DNA from: Acidobacteriota bacterium
GTDB taxonomy: Bacteria > Acidobacteriota > Blastocatellia > Pyrinomonadales > Pyrinomonadaceae
Assembly (NCBI GenBank): GCA_019639135.1
Contig: JAHBSL010000004.1
Coordinates: 62,001 to 126,000 of the forward strand
Reading direction: 5' to 3'
DNA length: 64,000 nucleotides
Under the pieces are notes generated by a model. That model did not search any database. It had not been told where the DNA came from and worked only from the letters and a program-made list of their open reading frames with translations. Below are positions 1 to 7,442 of this stretch, one piece after another (within the stretch, counting starts at the first letter, position 1; every line of letters begins with the position of its first letter). The translations under genes and the position numbers were made by a program.

Positions 1-2
1 GT

Positions 3-449
3 CGAATAGTACGCGCTCTGATTGCAAGAGGTGCGAACCCGAATTACATTCGCGAGGATGGGAAGATCGCAATCATGTTTTCCATATTAAACGGCCACGT
101 TGATGTGGTAAGAGATCTGGCGCCTGTTACGCAGTTGTCGTTACTGAATGATTCCCGGTACCGTCATGGCGCTCCGCTTTTGGTCGCCGCCGTAAAAACT
201 GGGAATTCGGAATTAGTTGAGGCTTTATTGCGGGCCGACATTTCCCTGGAAGCGCGGGAAAGCACGGGACAAACGGCATTGATGTATGCCGCACGGGGCG
301 GGCACACTAGAATCGTAACTAAACTATTGAGAAAGGGTGCAAATGTAAACGCACGTGATTCCCGAGGAATAACGCCTCTTACGAAAGCAATCGTTGGAAA
401 TCGTGTCGCGGTCGTTCAGGTACTCCGGGAGTATGGAGCAAGACGTTGA
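3..449 (+). CDS. Ankyrin-repeat protein, 3' part
   Basis: The open frame runs in from the left edge without a stop, so the true start lies outside the window; the first internal ATG is at 75. About four ankyrin repeats are visible: one in the first 25 codons (ALIARGANPN), then units around NGHVDVV, PLLVAAVKTGNSELVEALL and TALMYAARGGHTRIVTKLLRKGANVNARD. Ankyrin repeats form a solenoid that binds protein partners; no enzyme domain is visible in this part. The stop overlaps the next gene's ATG by one base, so it is co-translated with a membrane thioredoxin. A+T content looks higher than in genes further right. Confidence 0.8.
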   Translation, partial: RIVRALIARGANPNYIREDGKIAIMFSILNGHVDVVRDLAPVTQLSLLNDSRYRHGAPLLVAAVKTGNSELVEALLRADISLEARESTGQTALMYAARGGHTRIVTKLLRKGANVNARDSRGITPLTKAIVGNRVAVVQVLREYGARR

Positions 450-1012
450 TGAAAAAAGCCTTTCGCAGAATTCAATTGTCAGCAAATCTCGCGATCATAC
501 TGATTGCAGTTATGCTTAGCGTTATCACTGTTAAACAGTTTACGTCACCGACCGACGCGACTGGTTCTGCTGATGGGCCGAGGCGCATCCCTGCGACGGC
601 TGCCGAGTCAAATCCCAATACAATTACCGAAAAAATATCGCCGGTCGGAAAACCGATTCCGATTGACGGCTTGAATCTTCAGAATAAAAAGTCGCTTGTT
701 CTATATCTTTCGACGAAATGTCGTTATTGCACGGAAAGCGCTCCATTCTATAAGCGGCTGCTGGAAGAAATTAAATCGAAAGACGTTAGTGTTGTTGCGG
801 TTCTACCGCAATCGGTCGAAGAATCCCGCGAATACCTGAAAGAACACGGTGTTCAGATCGATGCCGTAAAACAGTCCTCGCTGCAATCAATCGGCGTTCG
901 CTCAACGCCAACGCTCCTGCTTACTAACGCGAGCGGCATCGTTACCGATTCATGGGTCGGCAAACTCCGGCCTGACAGAGAAGAACAAGTCATTAGCAAG
1001 CTCTTACAATAA
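449..1012 (+). CDS. Membrane-anchored thioredoxin-like protein
   Basis: 187 residues. An N-terminal hydrophobic segment at about residues 13-28 acts as an anchor or signal. A thioredoxin fold follows from about residue 80 with redox motif CRYC (C91, C94) and a cis-proline region STPTLLL, as in TlpA/redoxin-family thiol oxidoreductases facing the periplasm. I chose the ATG at 449, which shares its A with the TGA of the ankyrin gene; a TTG one codon earlier is less likely. Partner thiols are unknown; the coupling to an ankyrin protein is the only context clue. Confidence 0.75.
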   Translation: MKKAFRRIQLSANLAIILIAVMLSVITVKQFTSPTDATGSADGPRRIPATAAESNPNTITEKISPVGKPIPIDGLNLQNKKSLVLYLSTKCRYCTESAPFYKRLLEEIKSKDVSVVAVLPQSVEESREYLKEHGVQIDAVKQSSLQSIGVRSTPTLLLTNASGIVTDSWVGKLRPDREEQVISKLLQ

Positions 1013-1165
1013 TCACCAATAACTTTTTCCAGCCTGTGACTGCACGACGGTAATCGCCGCTGCATCGACTATATCTTCGGCCTTGCAGCCGCGAGAGAGG
1101 TCGTTGCAGGGGCGGTAAAGGACCCGCAGGATTGGGCCGATGGCTGCACCACAGGTGAGCTTATA
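1013..1165 (-). pseudogene. Remnant of the 3' end of a phosphate acetyltransferase gene
   Basis: On the minus strand this reads in one frame as the C-terminal end of Pta, including [24 protein letters not shown] and AIT-VVQS, ending at a TGA at 1013-1015. Over 41 aligned codons it matches the intact pta at 5659-5781 at roughly 100 of 123 bases by hand count, with about 8 amino-acid differences. Four residues (ERLT) present in the intact gene are missing after YKLT. Homology stops near 1165 and there is no start codon or N-terminal part, so this is a broken copy and not a gene. It lies in the same orientation as the intact gene. Confidence 0.85.
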
Positions 1166-1204
1166 CTTTAATTAAATCACGGTTTCGGCTAAGATGCTCG
1201 GCAA

Positions 1205-2038
1205 ATGAAAAAGCTGATCATCTTTGTAATACTCGTGGCCGGACTTGCCGGAGCGGCCTCGGGCCAGGGCTCGCGGGACGCGGCCGACCTCTTGAAACTC
1301 TTGACCGAATTTCTCGACGGTGCCGGCCGTAATGATGCCGAGGTCCACGACCGCTTCTGGGCGGATGAATTGATCTACACCCGCGGCGTCGGGCAGCGAA
1401 CGGGCAAGGAAGAGTTGATGCGGGGCGTCCGCTCGGCGCCGCCGGCAAAGCCGACCGACCCGGTAACGCTATACAACGCCGAAGACGTACGGATCCAGGT
1501 CCACGGCAATACCGCGGTCGTCGCCTTCAAACTTGTCGGAACTACGACCGAACGCGGCGGTAAAAAGACAGTAACGAACCACCTCAACACCGGCACATTC
1601 CTCAAGCGCGACGGCCGCTGGCAGGCTATCGCATGGCAGGCGACGCCGATGCGGAAGAGCGAGGACGAGGCAAAGGCCGAGGTCTTAGCGGCAGAAAAGG
1701 CGTTTCAGGACGCGGTTGCGGCAAATGACGCGAAAGCGGTTCGCGAACTCGCACATCCGGCCTTCAACTGGACGCACAGCACCGGCATCAAGACGCCGCT
1801 CGAGCAGTTCATCGAACGGTATGTCTCGGGGAAAATGAAATACATCAAACGCGAGTTCAGGGACGTTGAGGCCACGGTGTTTGGAGACACCGCCATCGTT
1901 CGCGGCGTTTCGCCTCGGCAGGTCGAAAATAATGGCGTCGCCGCCGAGCCATTCGTGCTTCATTACACGATCACCTTCGTTAACTCGAACGGCCGTTGGC
2001 TGGCGATCGCTGCCCACTCAAACCGAACGGAGAAATAA
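1205..2038 (+). CDS. Secreted tandem SnoaL/DUF4440-like protein
   Basis: 277 residues with an N-terminal signal peptide ending near ASGQ (residue 21). Two NTF2-like units follow, at about residues 25-150 and 155-275. Each has the early helix with a D-x-x-RFW or HPAFNWT element and ends in a strand pattern GRWQAIAWQAT / GRWLAIAAHSN, typical of SnoaL-like/DUF4440 domains. Such domains bind small molecules or act as accessory domains; no catalytic residue can be assigned. It precedes a cyanophycinase-like gene by 12 bases, suggesting a short operon of exported proteins. Confidence 0.75.
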   Translation: MKKLIIFVILVAGLAGAASGQGSRDAADLLKLLTEFLDGAGRNDAEVHDRFWADELIYTRGVGQRTGKEELMRGVRSAPPAKPTDPVTLYNAEDVRIQVHGNTAVVAFKLVGTTTERGGKKTVTNHLNTGTFLKRDGRWQAIAWQATPMRKSEDEAKAEVLAAEKAFQDAVAANDAKAVRELAHPAFNWTHSTGIKTPLEQFIERYVSGKMKYIKREFRDVEATVFGDTAIVRGVSPRQVENNGVAAEPFVLHYTITFVNSNGRWLAIAAHSNRTEK

Positions 2039-2050
2039 CAGCCTCACATA

Positions 2051-2881
2051 ATGAGAACACTGGGACGAAGAAAGAATTTCGGAGTGGGCCGTTCGCTTTT
2101 GATCGCGGCCCTCGTGTGCCTTTGCTCGCTTGCGGGCTTTGGACAACAGCGGCTGCTCGTCATCGGCGGCGGCGAGCGGCCAGCCGAGGCGATGCGGCAA
2201 TTCGTCGCGTGGAGCGGCGGGGAGCGATCGACAATACTCGTCATCACCTGGGCAAGCGGCGTTCCGGACGAGAGCTTTGAATCGCTCAAGAAGCAGTTCA
2301 CCGAGGCGGGTGCCGGAAATGTTCTCGATGCTCCCCGGCGGCCGCTCGACGAAAAAGGGCGAGCGGAATTCGTGCGAATGCTTGAGCAGGCGAGCGGCGT
2401 TTTCTTCTCCGGCGGAGACCAGAACCGAATTATGGATGTGCTTGCGGATGAGCCGCTCCTGACGAGCCTCCGGGCGAAATATGCAGCCGGAACGCCCTTT
2501 GGCGGGACGAGTGCCGGAGCTGCCGTGATGTCAGACCCGATGATGACCGGCGACGCCGACCTGAAACTCCTCGACGGAAAGAACGTTGGTGTCAGGAAAG
2601 GCCTCGGGCTGGTGCCAAATGTGATCTTCGACCAGCATTTCCTCGTACGCCAACGGCATAACCGGCTCTTCGGACTCGTGATGGAGAATCCGCGGATGCT
2701 CGGGATCGGTATCGACGAGGACACGGCCGTCCTGATCGAGGACAATCGTCGCCTGAAGGTCGTTGGTAAAACGCAGGTAATGTTCGTTCATACGCGCAAT
2801 GGCCGGCAGCCCCTTCACGTCAGTTTTTTGAGGTCGGGCGAGCGTTTCGACCTTCGCGAAAGGCGGCCCGCAGGCCGATGA
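2051..2881 (+). CDS. Cyanophycinase-like S51 family serine peptidase, exported
   Basis: 276 residues. An N-terminal hydrophobic segment (about residues 14-31) looks like a signal peptide. The core has LLVIGGGE near residue 35, SGGDQNRI near 120 and the nucleophile elbow GGTSAGA with Ser154, the pattern of cyanophycinase and related S51 peptidases. Family members cleave beta-aspartyl peptide bonds, for example in cyanophycin. No cyanophycin synthetase is visible in the window, so the substrate here is uncertain. It is followed 27 bases later by a cyclase-family lipoprotein gene. Confidence 0.85.
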   Translation: MRTLGRRKNFGVGRSLLIAALVCLCSLAGFGQQRLLVIGGGERPAEAMRQFVAWSGGERSTILVITWASGVPDESFESLKKQFTEAGAGNVLDAPRRPLDEKGRAEFVRMLEQASGVFFSGGDQNRIMDVLADEPLLTSLRAKYAAGTPFGGTSAGAAVMSDPMMTGDADLKLLDGKNVGVRKGLGLVPNVIFDQHFLVRQRHNRLFGLVMENPRMLGIGIDEDTAVLIEDNRRLKVVGKTQVMFVHTRNGRQPLHVSFLRSGERFDLRERRPAGR

Positions 2882-2908
2882 ACGGGATTTCGAAAAGAGG
2901 ACAAAGAG

Positions 2909-3712
2909 ATGAAAAAAGCATACCTTGCCGCGGCGGCACTACTTTTTGCCGTAAGCTGCGGAAAGCCGGCAGCGGATCCGTTTGCCGGGCAGTGGATCGA
3001 CCTGACGCACGATTTTGACGAGAAGACCGTCTATTGGGTGACGGCCGAACCTTTCAAGCGAACAACGGTCGCGGAAGGAAAGACGGACAAGGGCTTTTAT
3101 TATTCGGCTTACAATTTCTCGGGTGCCGAGCACGGCGGCACACATCTCGATGCACCGATCCATTTTGCCGAGGGCAAGAAGACCGCCGACCAGATCGAGA
3201 TCAAAGAACTGATCGGCCCGGGAGTCAAGATCGACGTAGCCGCCAAGGCCGAGGCCGACCGCGACTACCTGATCTCGACGGAGGATATCAAAGCCTGGGA
3301 AGCGGCGAATGGGCAGATCGCCGAGGGATCGATAATTCTCTTTAGCACCGGCTTTGCCAAACGCTGGCCGGACCTTAAAACCTATCTCGGCACCGACCAA
3401 AAGGGGCCGGATGCCGTCAAAGACCTTCATTTTCCGGGCCTTGATCCTTCGGCCGCAAAGTGGCTGGTCGAGAGCAGAAAGATCAAAGCTGTCGGCATCG
3501 ACACGGCAAGCATCGACCGCGGGCAATCAACGACCTTTGAGGCACATGTCGCACTGATGACGAACAATATACCGGCATTTGAGAACGTCGGCGATATGGA
3601 CGGGCTTCCCCCGAGAGGCTTCCACGTTTTTGCGTTCCCGATGAAGATCAAAGGCGGCTCGGGCGGGCCGCTCCGTATTGCTGCCTTTTTACCGGAACAT
3701 ACCCATAATTAG
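2909..3712 (+). CDS. Cyclase-family (kynurenine formamidase-like) lipoprotein
   Basis: 267 residues. Signal peptide with a lipobox ending at Cys17 (FAVSC), so probably a lipoprotein. The metal motif HGGTHLDAPIHF (H75, H79, D81, H85) is diagnostic of the cyclase/kynurenine formamidase family (Pfam Cyclase), metal-dependent amidohydrolases. A further family feature is VGIDTASID with a following H-x-x-L stretch. Most characterised members are cytoplasmic, so an exported lipoprotein version is somewhat unusual. It may share a transcript with the two upstream exported proteins. The substrate is not predictable from sequence. Confidence 0.85.
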   Translation: MKKAYLAAAALLFAVSCGKPAADPFAGQWIDLTHDFDEKTVYWVTAEPFKRTTVAEGKTDKGFYYSAYNFSGAEHGGTHLDAPIHFAEGKKTADQIEIKELIGPGVKIDVAAKAEADRDYLISTEDIKAWEAANGQIAEGSIILFSTGFAKRWPDLKTYLGTDQKGPDAVKDLHFPGLDPSAAKWLVESRKIKAVGIDTASIDRGQSTTFEAHVALMTNNIPAFENVGDMDGLPPRGFHVFAFPMKIKGGSGGPLRIAAFLPEHTHN

Positions 3713-3831
3713 GTACAACACTGTAAAACATTACTTTACTTATTTGAATGGGTGTTGTATTATAAGTGTTCCGCAGGCTCCTGCTCCCTGACGGCGAAAA
3801 TTTAGATCGAATTTTAAGGATGACTCCCATA

Positions 3832-5637
3832 ATGCATCCCCACTCTCTTTTTAACGACCCACGTCGTCTGATCCGGATATTCGCGTCGCTGTTCGTTGTT
3901 TCCGTTTCCGCCACGGTTCTTTTTGGATGGACGATAAGTTCATCGCTTTTGACGCGCCTTCACCCCGATCTTCCGGTGATGGTGCCGAATACGGCTGCCT
4001 GCCTGCTGATGATGGCTGGGGTTCTGGTGCTTTGCGGGCTTGAACGGCCCACAATGCGTTGCCGGGTAGCAGCTGCGATCGCAGGTGGTGTATCGTTCCT
4101 GGTCGGCAGCCTGACGTTTGCGGAGTATCTCTTCGATGCCGGCCTTGGGATCGACGGTATCCTTCTCCATTTTGCCCAGTCGGTCGTTTACGAGATTAAC
4201 CCCGGGCGAATGGCCCCACACACGGCCCTAGGATTGATGGCAGCGGGCCCGGCGATAGCATTTCTCTGCCGAAAGAAAGTGCTCGGCCAGCTAAGCGAGA
4301 TCTTTTCGGTGCTTACACTCGCGATCGCATTTTCTGCCCTGCTCGGCCACCTTTTCGGGGCACAAGCACTTCAGGGACTTTCGAAGACGAACGGAATGGC
4401 TCTCCACTCCGCGATCTCGCTCATGGTTCTCTCAGCCGGAATGCTAGTGGCAAACCCGCGGAGCCTGATCATCGGGCTTTTTTTCAGCAAAACCCTCGGC
4501 GGAGCAGTCGCAAGAAGGCTTCTGCCGGTTGCAGTTCTTGTGCCGACGGTCATCGGGTTCGCGGAAGTTCGGGGAACGGACTGGGGTTGGTTCAACGTCG
4601 GCTTCGGAACGGCAGGAGGCACGCTCGTCTCTACGATCCTGCTCGTCTCATTCATCATTTACTTCGCACGAATGGTCCACCTTGCGGATAGAAACCGGAA
4701 AGCAGCCGAGCATGAACTCTCTGAAAAGGAAGAGCTTTACCGGACTCTCGTCGATCACGGAATGGGCATCATTTGCACCCACGATACCGAAGGCCGCGTG
4801 CTTTCGGTAAACCCCGCCGCTCTCCGAACGCTAGGGTTCAGGCAGGAAGAAGTTGTTGGACGAAGCCTTGGCAGAATGCTCGAGCCCGAACTCAGGCCGG
4901 ACTTTGACGCATATCTACGCGAGATCAACAATGCAGGCATTGCCGAGGGCTACATACGGCTCCGGACGCGGGAAGGAAAGCCGATCACGTTCCGATACCA
5001 CAATATTTTGGTCACGGATGGAAGAACCGGCAGATACGTGCTCGGCCATGCGCAGGACGTGACCGAACTGCTCGAAGCGCAGGCAAAGCTCCGCAGGCTC
5101 TCGCTTACCGATGATCTGACAAAGCTCTATAACCGTCGCGGCTTTCTTGAGCTTGCCAATCAGCAGCTCCGGCTTGAGGCCCACAGCGGCACGGCCCGCG
5201 GGCTGACGCTTTTGTTTGCCGACATGGACGGGCTGAAGGCGATAAATGACGTGTATGGCCACGAAGCGGGCTCGGAGGCGATCGCTGCTCTTGCACGGAT
5301 ATTGAGATCGGCCGTGCGAAGTGCGGACATTGTCGCCCGTTGGGGCGGCGACGAGTTTGTTATCCTCGCCATCGGCTCTCCGGAAGAAAATTCTGAAAAG
5401 CTGGTTACCCGTATTGAAGATGCAATAGAAGAATTTAATCGGACAAGCGGCAAGCCCTACACGCTGGCGTGCAGCATCGGCATTTCGGCGGTCGAAGTCA
5501 CTTCGCCCGAGGCCTTTGAGGCATTTTTGCACGAAGCGGACCTACGGATGTACGAAGAAAAGAAGCAAAAGAAAGGCGTGCTTGCCTTGTCGGGAATTAC
5601 GCCCGAGGGCTCGGCGATGCATCTGAGCCATCGATAA
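3832..5637 (+). CDS. Membrane PAS-GGDEF diguanylate cyclase
   Basis: About 601 residues from the ATG at 3832; AAGGA at 3816-3820 favours this start over a GTG at 3766 or an ATG at 3820. The first 290 residues hold about eight membrane segments. A PAS domain follows (about 302-417), then a GGDEF domain with the intact motif WGGDEF (residues 504-509) and an inhibitory-site RSAD five residues before it. It should make cyclic di-GMP with product inhibition. Its membrane part resembles that of the histidine kinase at 33240 (shared GGxxARRLxP and VP segments), suggesting the same sensor module on two outputs. Confidence 0.9.
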   Translation: MHPHSLFNDPRRLIRIFASLFVVSVSATVLFGWTISSSLLTRLHPDLPVMVPNTAACLLMMAGVLVLCGLERPTMRCRVAAAIAGGVSFLVGSLTFAEYLFDAGLGIDGILLHFAQSVVYEINPGRMAPHTALGLMAAGPAIAFLCRKKVLGQLSEIFSVLTLAIAFSALLGHLFGAQALQGLSKTNGMALHSAISLMVLSAGMLVANPRSLIIGLFFSKTLGGAVARRLLPVAVLVPTVIGFAEVRGTDWGWFNVGFGTAGGTLVSTILLVSFIIYFARMVHLADRNRKAAEHELSEKEELYRTLVDHGMGIICTHDTEGRVLSVNPAALRTLGFRQEEVVGRSLGRMLEPELRPDFDAYLREINNAGIAEGYIRLRTREGKPITFRYHNILVTDGRTGRYVLGHAQDVTELLEAQAKLRRLSLTDDLTKLYNRRGFLELANQQLRLEAHSGTARGLTLLFADMDGLKAINDVYGHEAGSEAIAALARILRSAVRSADIVARWGGDEFVILAIGSPEENSEKLVTRIEDAIEEFNRTSGKPYTLACSIGISAVEVTSPEAFEAFLHEADLRMYEEKKQKKGVLALSGITPEGSAMHLSHR

Positions 5638-5643
5638 ATTGAT

Positions 5644-6645
5644 CTACTTTTTTCGCGCGTGTGACTGCACGGCCGTGATGGCCACTGCATCGACGATGTC
5701 TTCGGCCTTACAGCCGCGGGAGAGGTCGTTGCACGGGCGGTCAAGGCCCTGAAGGATCGGCCCGATGGCGGTGCCGCCGGTCAGGCGTTCGGTCAATTTG
5801 TACGCGATATTCCCGGCGTTGAGGTCCGGGAAGATGAGGACGTTCGCTCGGCCGGCGACCTCGGAGCCCGGAGCTTTTGACTCGGCGACCGAAGGGACTA
5901 TCGCTGCATCGGCCTGAAGCTCGCCGTCGATGATCAACTCGGGAAGCCGTGCCCGGACGGTCTTGGTCGCCGCGATCACTTTATCGAGCAGTTTGTGCTC
6001 GGCACTGCCTTTTGTCGAAAAAGAAAGCATTGCAACGCGCGGTTCGGCCTCGAGCAATGCCCGGCACGACTCCGCCGAAGCCATCGCGATCTCGGCGAGC
6101 TGGGCGGCATCGGGGTCGATAACGACGCCGCAATCGGAATAGATCATCGCGCCGTCAACGCCGAATTTGCGGTCCGGCACCACCATCAGAAAGAAACTCG
6201 AAACGGTCTTAAAGCCGGGCTTAACTCCGATGCACCTGAGCGCGGCGGCAACCGTGTGGGCGGTCGTATTGGTCGCACCGGCAACGGAGCCGTCTGCCCG
6301 GCCTTCGCGGACGAGAAGGTTGCCGAAATAGAGCGGATCTCTGACGGCCTGTTCGGCCTCTTCGAGCGTTACGCCCTTGGAACGGCGGAGTTCGTGGTAA
6401 AGCCTGGCAAGCCGTTCGCGGTCGTCGCTCCTGCGGTGATCGATCAGGCGAATGCCGTTTAGGTTCGCACCGGTTTCGGCGGCAAGCGTGCGGATGCGGT
6501 CTTCATTGCCGAGCACGGTGATGTCCGCGATGCCTTCGCGCGTGCACATCTCGGCGGCGGCGAGCGTTCGGGCATCTTCGCCTTCAGGCAAAATGATGTG
6601 CTGGCGGTCGGCCGCGGCACGGCGGCGGATCTTTTCGAGGATCAT
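5644..6645 (-). CDS. pta: Phosphate acetyltransferase
   Basis: 333 residues, the length of the short, single-domain Pta. It interconverts acetyl-CoA and acetyl phosphate in the cytoplasm. Visible family features are [12 protein letters not shown] near the start, [45 protein letters not shown] and [18 protein letters not shown] near the end. No acetate kinase gene is adjacent. Its stop lies six bases from the stop of the convergent GGDEF gene. Part of its 3' end is repeated as a broken copy at 1013-1165. Confidence 0.95.
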   Translation of the reverse strand: MILEKIRRRAAADRQHIILPEGEDARTLAAAEMCTREGIADITVLGNEDRIRTLAAETGANLNGIRLIDHRRSDDRERLARLYHELRRSKGVTLEEAEQAVRDPLYFGNLLVREGRADGSVAGATNTTAHTVAAALRCIGVKPGFKTVSSFFLMVVPDRKFGVDGAMIYSDCGVVIDPDAAQLAEIAMASAESCRALLEAEPRVAMLSFSTKGSAEHKLLDKVIAATKTVRARLPELIIDGELQADAAIVPSVAESKAPGSEVAGRANVLIFPDLNAGNIAYKLTERLTGGTAIGPILQGLDRPCNDLSRGCKAEDIVDAVAITAVQSHARKK

Positions 6646-6701
6646 ATTCCGTTAACAGGCTAACGCTTGCGAATTTAGCATACAACCCGTCGGCAGGAAA
6701 C

Positions 6702-6730
6702 TTGCACAAATCGGCACGGCTGAATAGACT
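6702..6730 (+). promoter_or_regulatory. Candidate promoter for ykvA-like gene
   Basis: TTGCAC (6702-6707) and TAGACT (6725-6730) are separated by 17 bases, 25 bases before the ATG at 6755. It resembles a housekeeping promoter but the -10 matches only four of six consensus bases. Confidence 0.3.
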
Positions 6731-6754
6731 TGGGCTATTCCGAATTCGAGCGTT

Positions 6755-7300
6755 ATGAGCAAGAAAACGATCACACCCGCCGGCGATGCACGGCCCGTTA
6801 AGCGTAAACGCGAGGCCAAGGGCCGGATGCGCAATTTCCTGATGTTCCTGCCGAACATGGTCGTCCTGCTCGGCCGGTTGCTGAAGGATGCGCGAGTTCC
6901 GACCGCAGAAAAGGCGCTCTTCGTCGCGGCGATCGTCTATGTCATCTCCCCGCTCGATTTGATCCCGGACATTTTTCCCTTCATCGGCCAGGTGGATGAT
7001 ATCTATATGGTCGCTCTCTCCTTATTGCGATTGATCAACCGAACGGACGAAGAGGTCGTCCGGCGGCATTGGTCGGGCGGCGGCGACATCGTCTCGCTGG
7101 CGGATTCGATCGCGAGCATCGCTCCGATGCTTTTGCCGAAACGTGTATCGCGGGTGCTGACCTCGCGGGTCGAACTTGCCCCGAGCGGCAAACTGCTCGG
7201 CAACATCGCCAAGAAGCACGAGGCCCTGATGGTCGAAGTGCCGCAGGCCGAGCCCGATGGCCGCCCGGTGGTCGAGGCGGGCTCGCGAATGCCGAGCTAG
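6755..7300 (+). CDS. YkvA/DUF1232 family membrane protein
   Basis: 181 residues. The DUF1232 core lies at about residues 48-95: VPTAEKALFVAAIVYVISP, then LDLIPDIFPFIGQVDDI, the family's hallmark of a hydrophobic hairpin around SPLDLIPD. N- and C-terminal parts are basic and polar and not conserved. The family has no established biochemical role. The gene stands alone, divergent from pta and followed by a promoter region for clpC. Confidence 0.85.
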   Translation: MSKKTITPAGDARPVKRKREAKGRMRNFLMFLPNMVVLLGRLLKDARVPTAEKALFVAAIVYVISPLDLIPDIFPFIGQVDDIYMVALSLLRLINRTDEEVVRRHWSGGGDIVSLADSIASIAPMLLPKRVSRVLTSRVELAPSGKLLGNIAKKHEALMVEVPQAEPDGRPVVEAGSRMPS

Positions 7301-7380
7301 AGCGAAAAAAAATAAATCTGGATTTACCCTTTGTTTGTAACTATATAGGGCTAGCTCGTTGATCTTAATCCAATAAACGA

Positions 7381-7411
7381 TTGCCGAACCCGCCGGTTCA
7401 TCCGCTATAAT
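7381..7411 (+). promoter_or_regulatory. Candidate promoter for clpC
   Basis: A perfect -10 TATAAT at 7406-7411 with TTGCCG at 7381-7386, spacing 19, about 32 bases before the clpC ATG. Spacing is slightly long, so the -35 call is weaker than the -10. Confidence 0.45.
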
Positions 7412-7442
7412 TGCGGAAACCGTTTCGGCCAAGGTCCATCTT

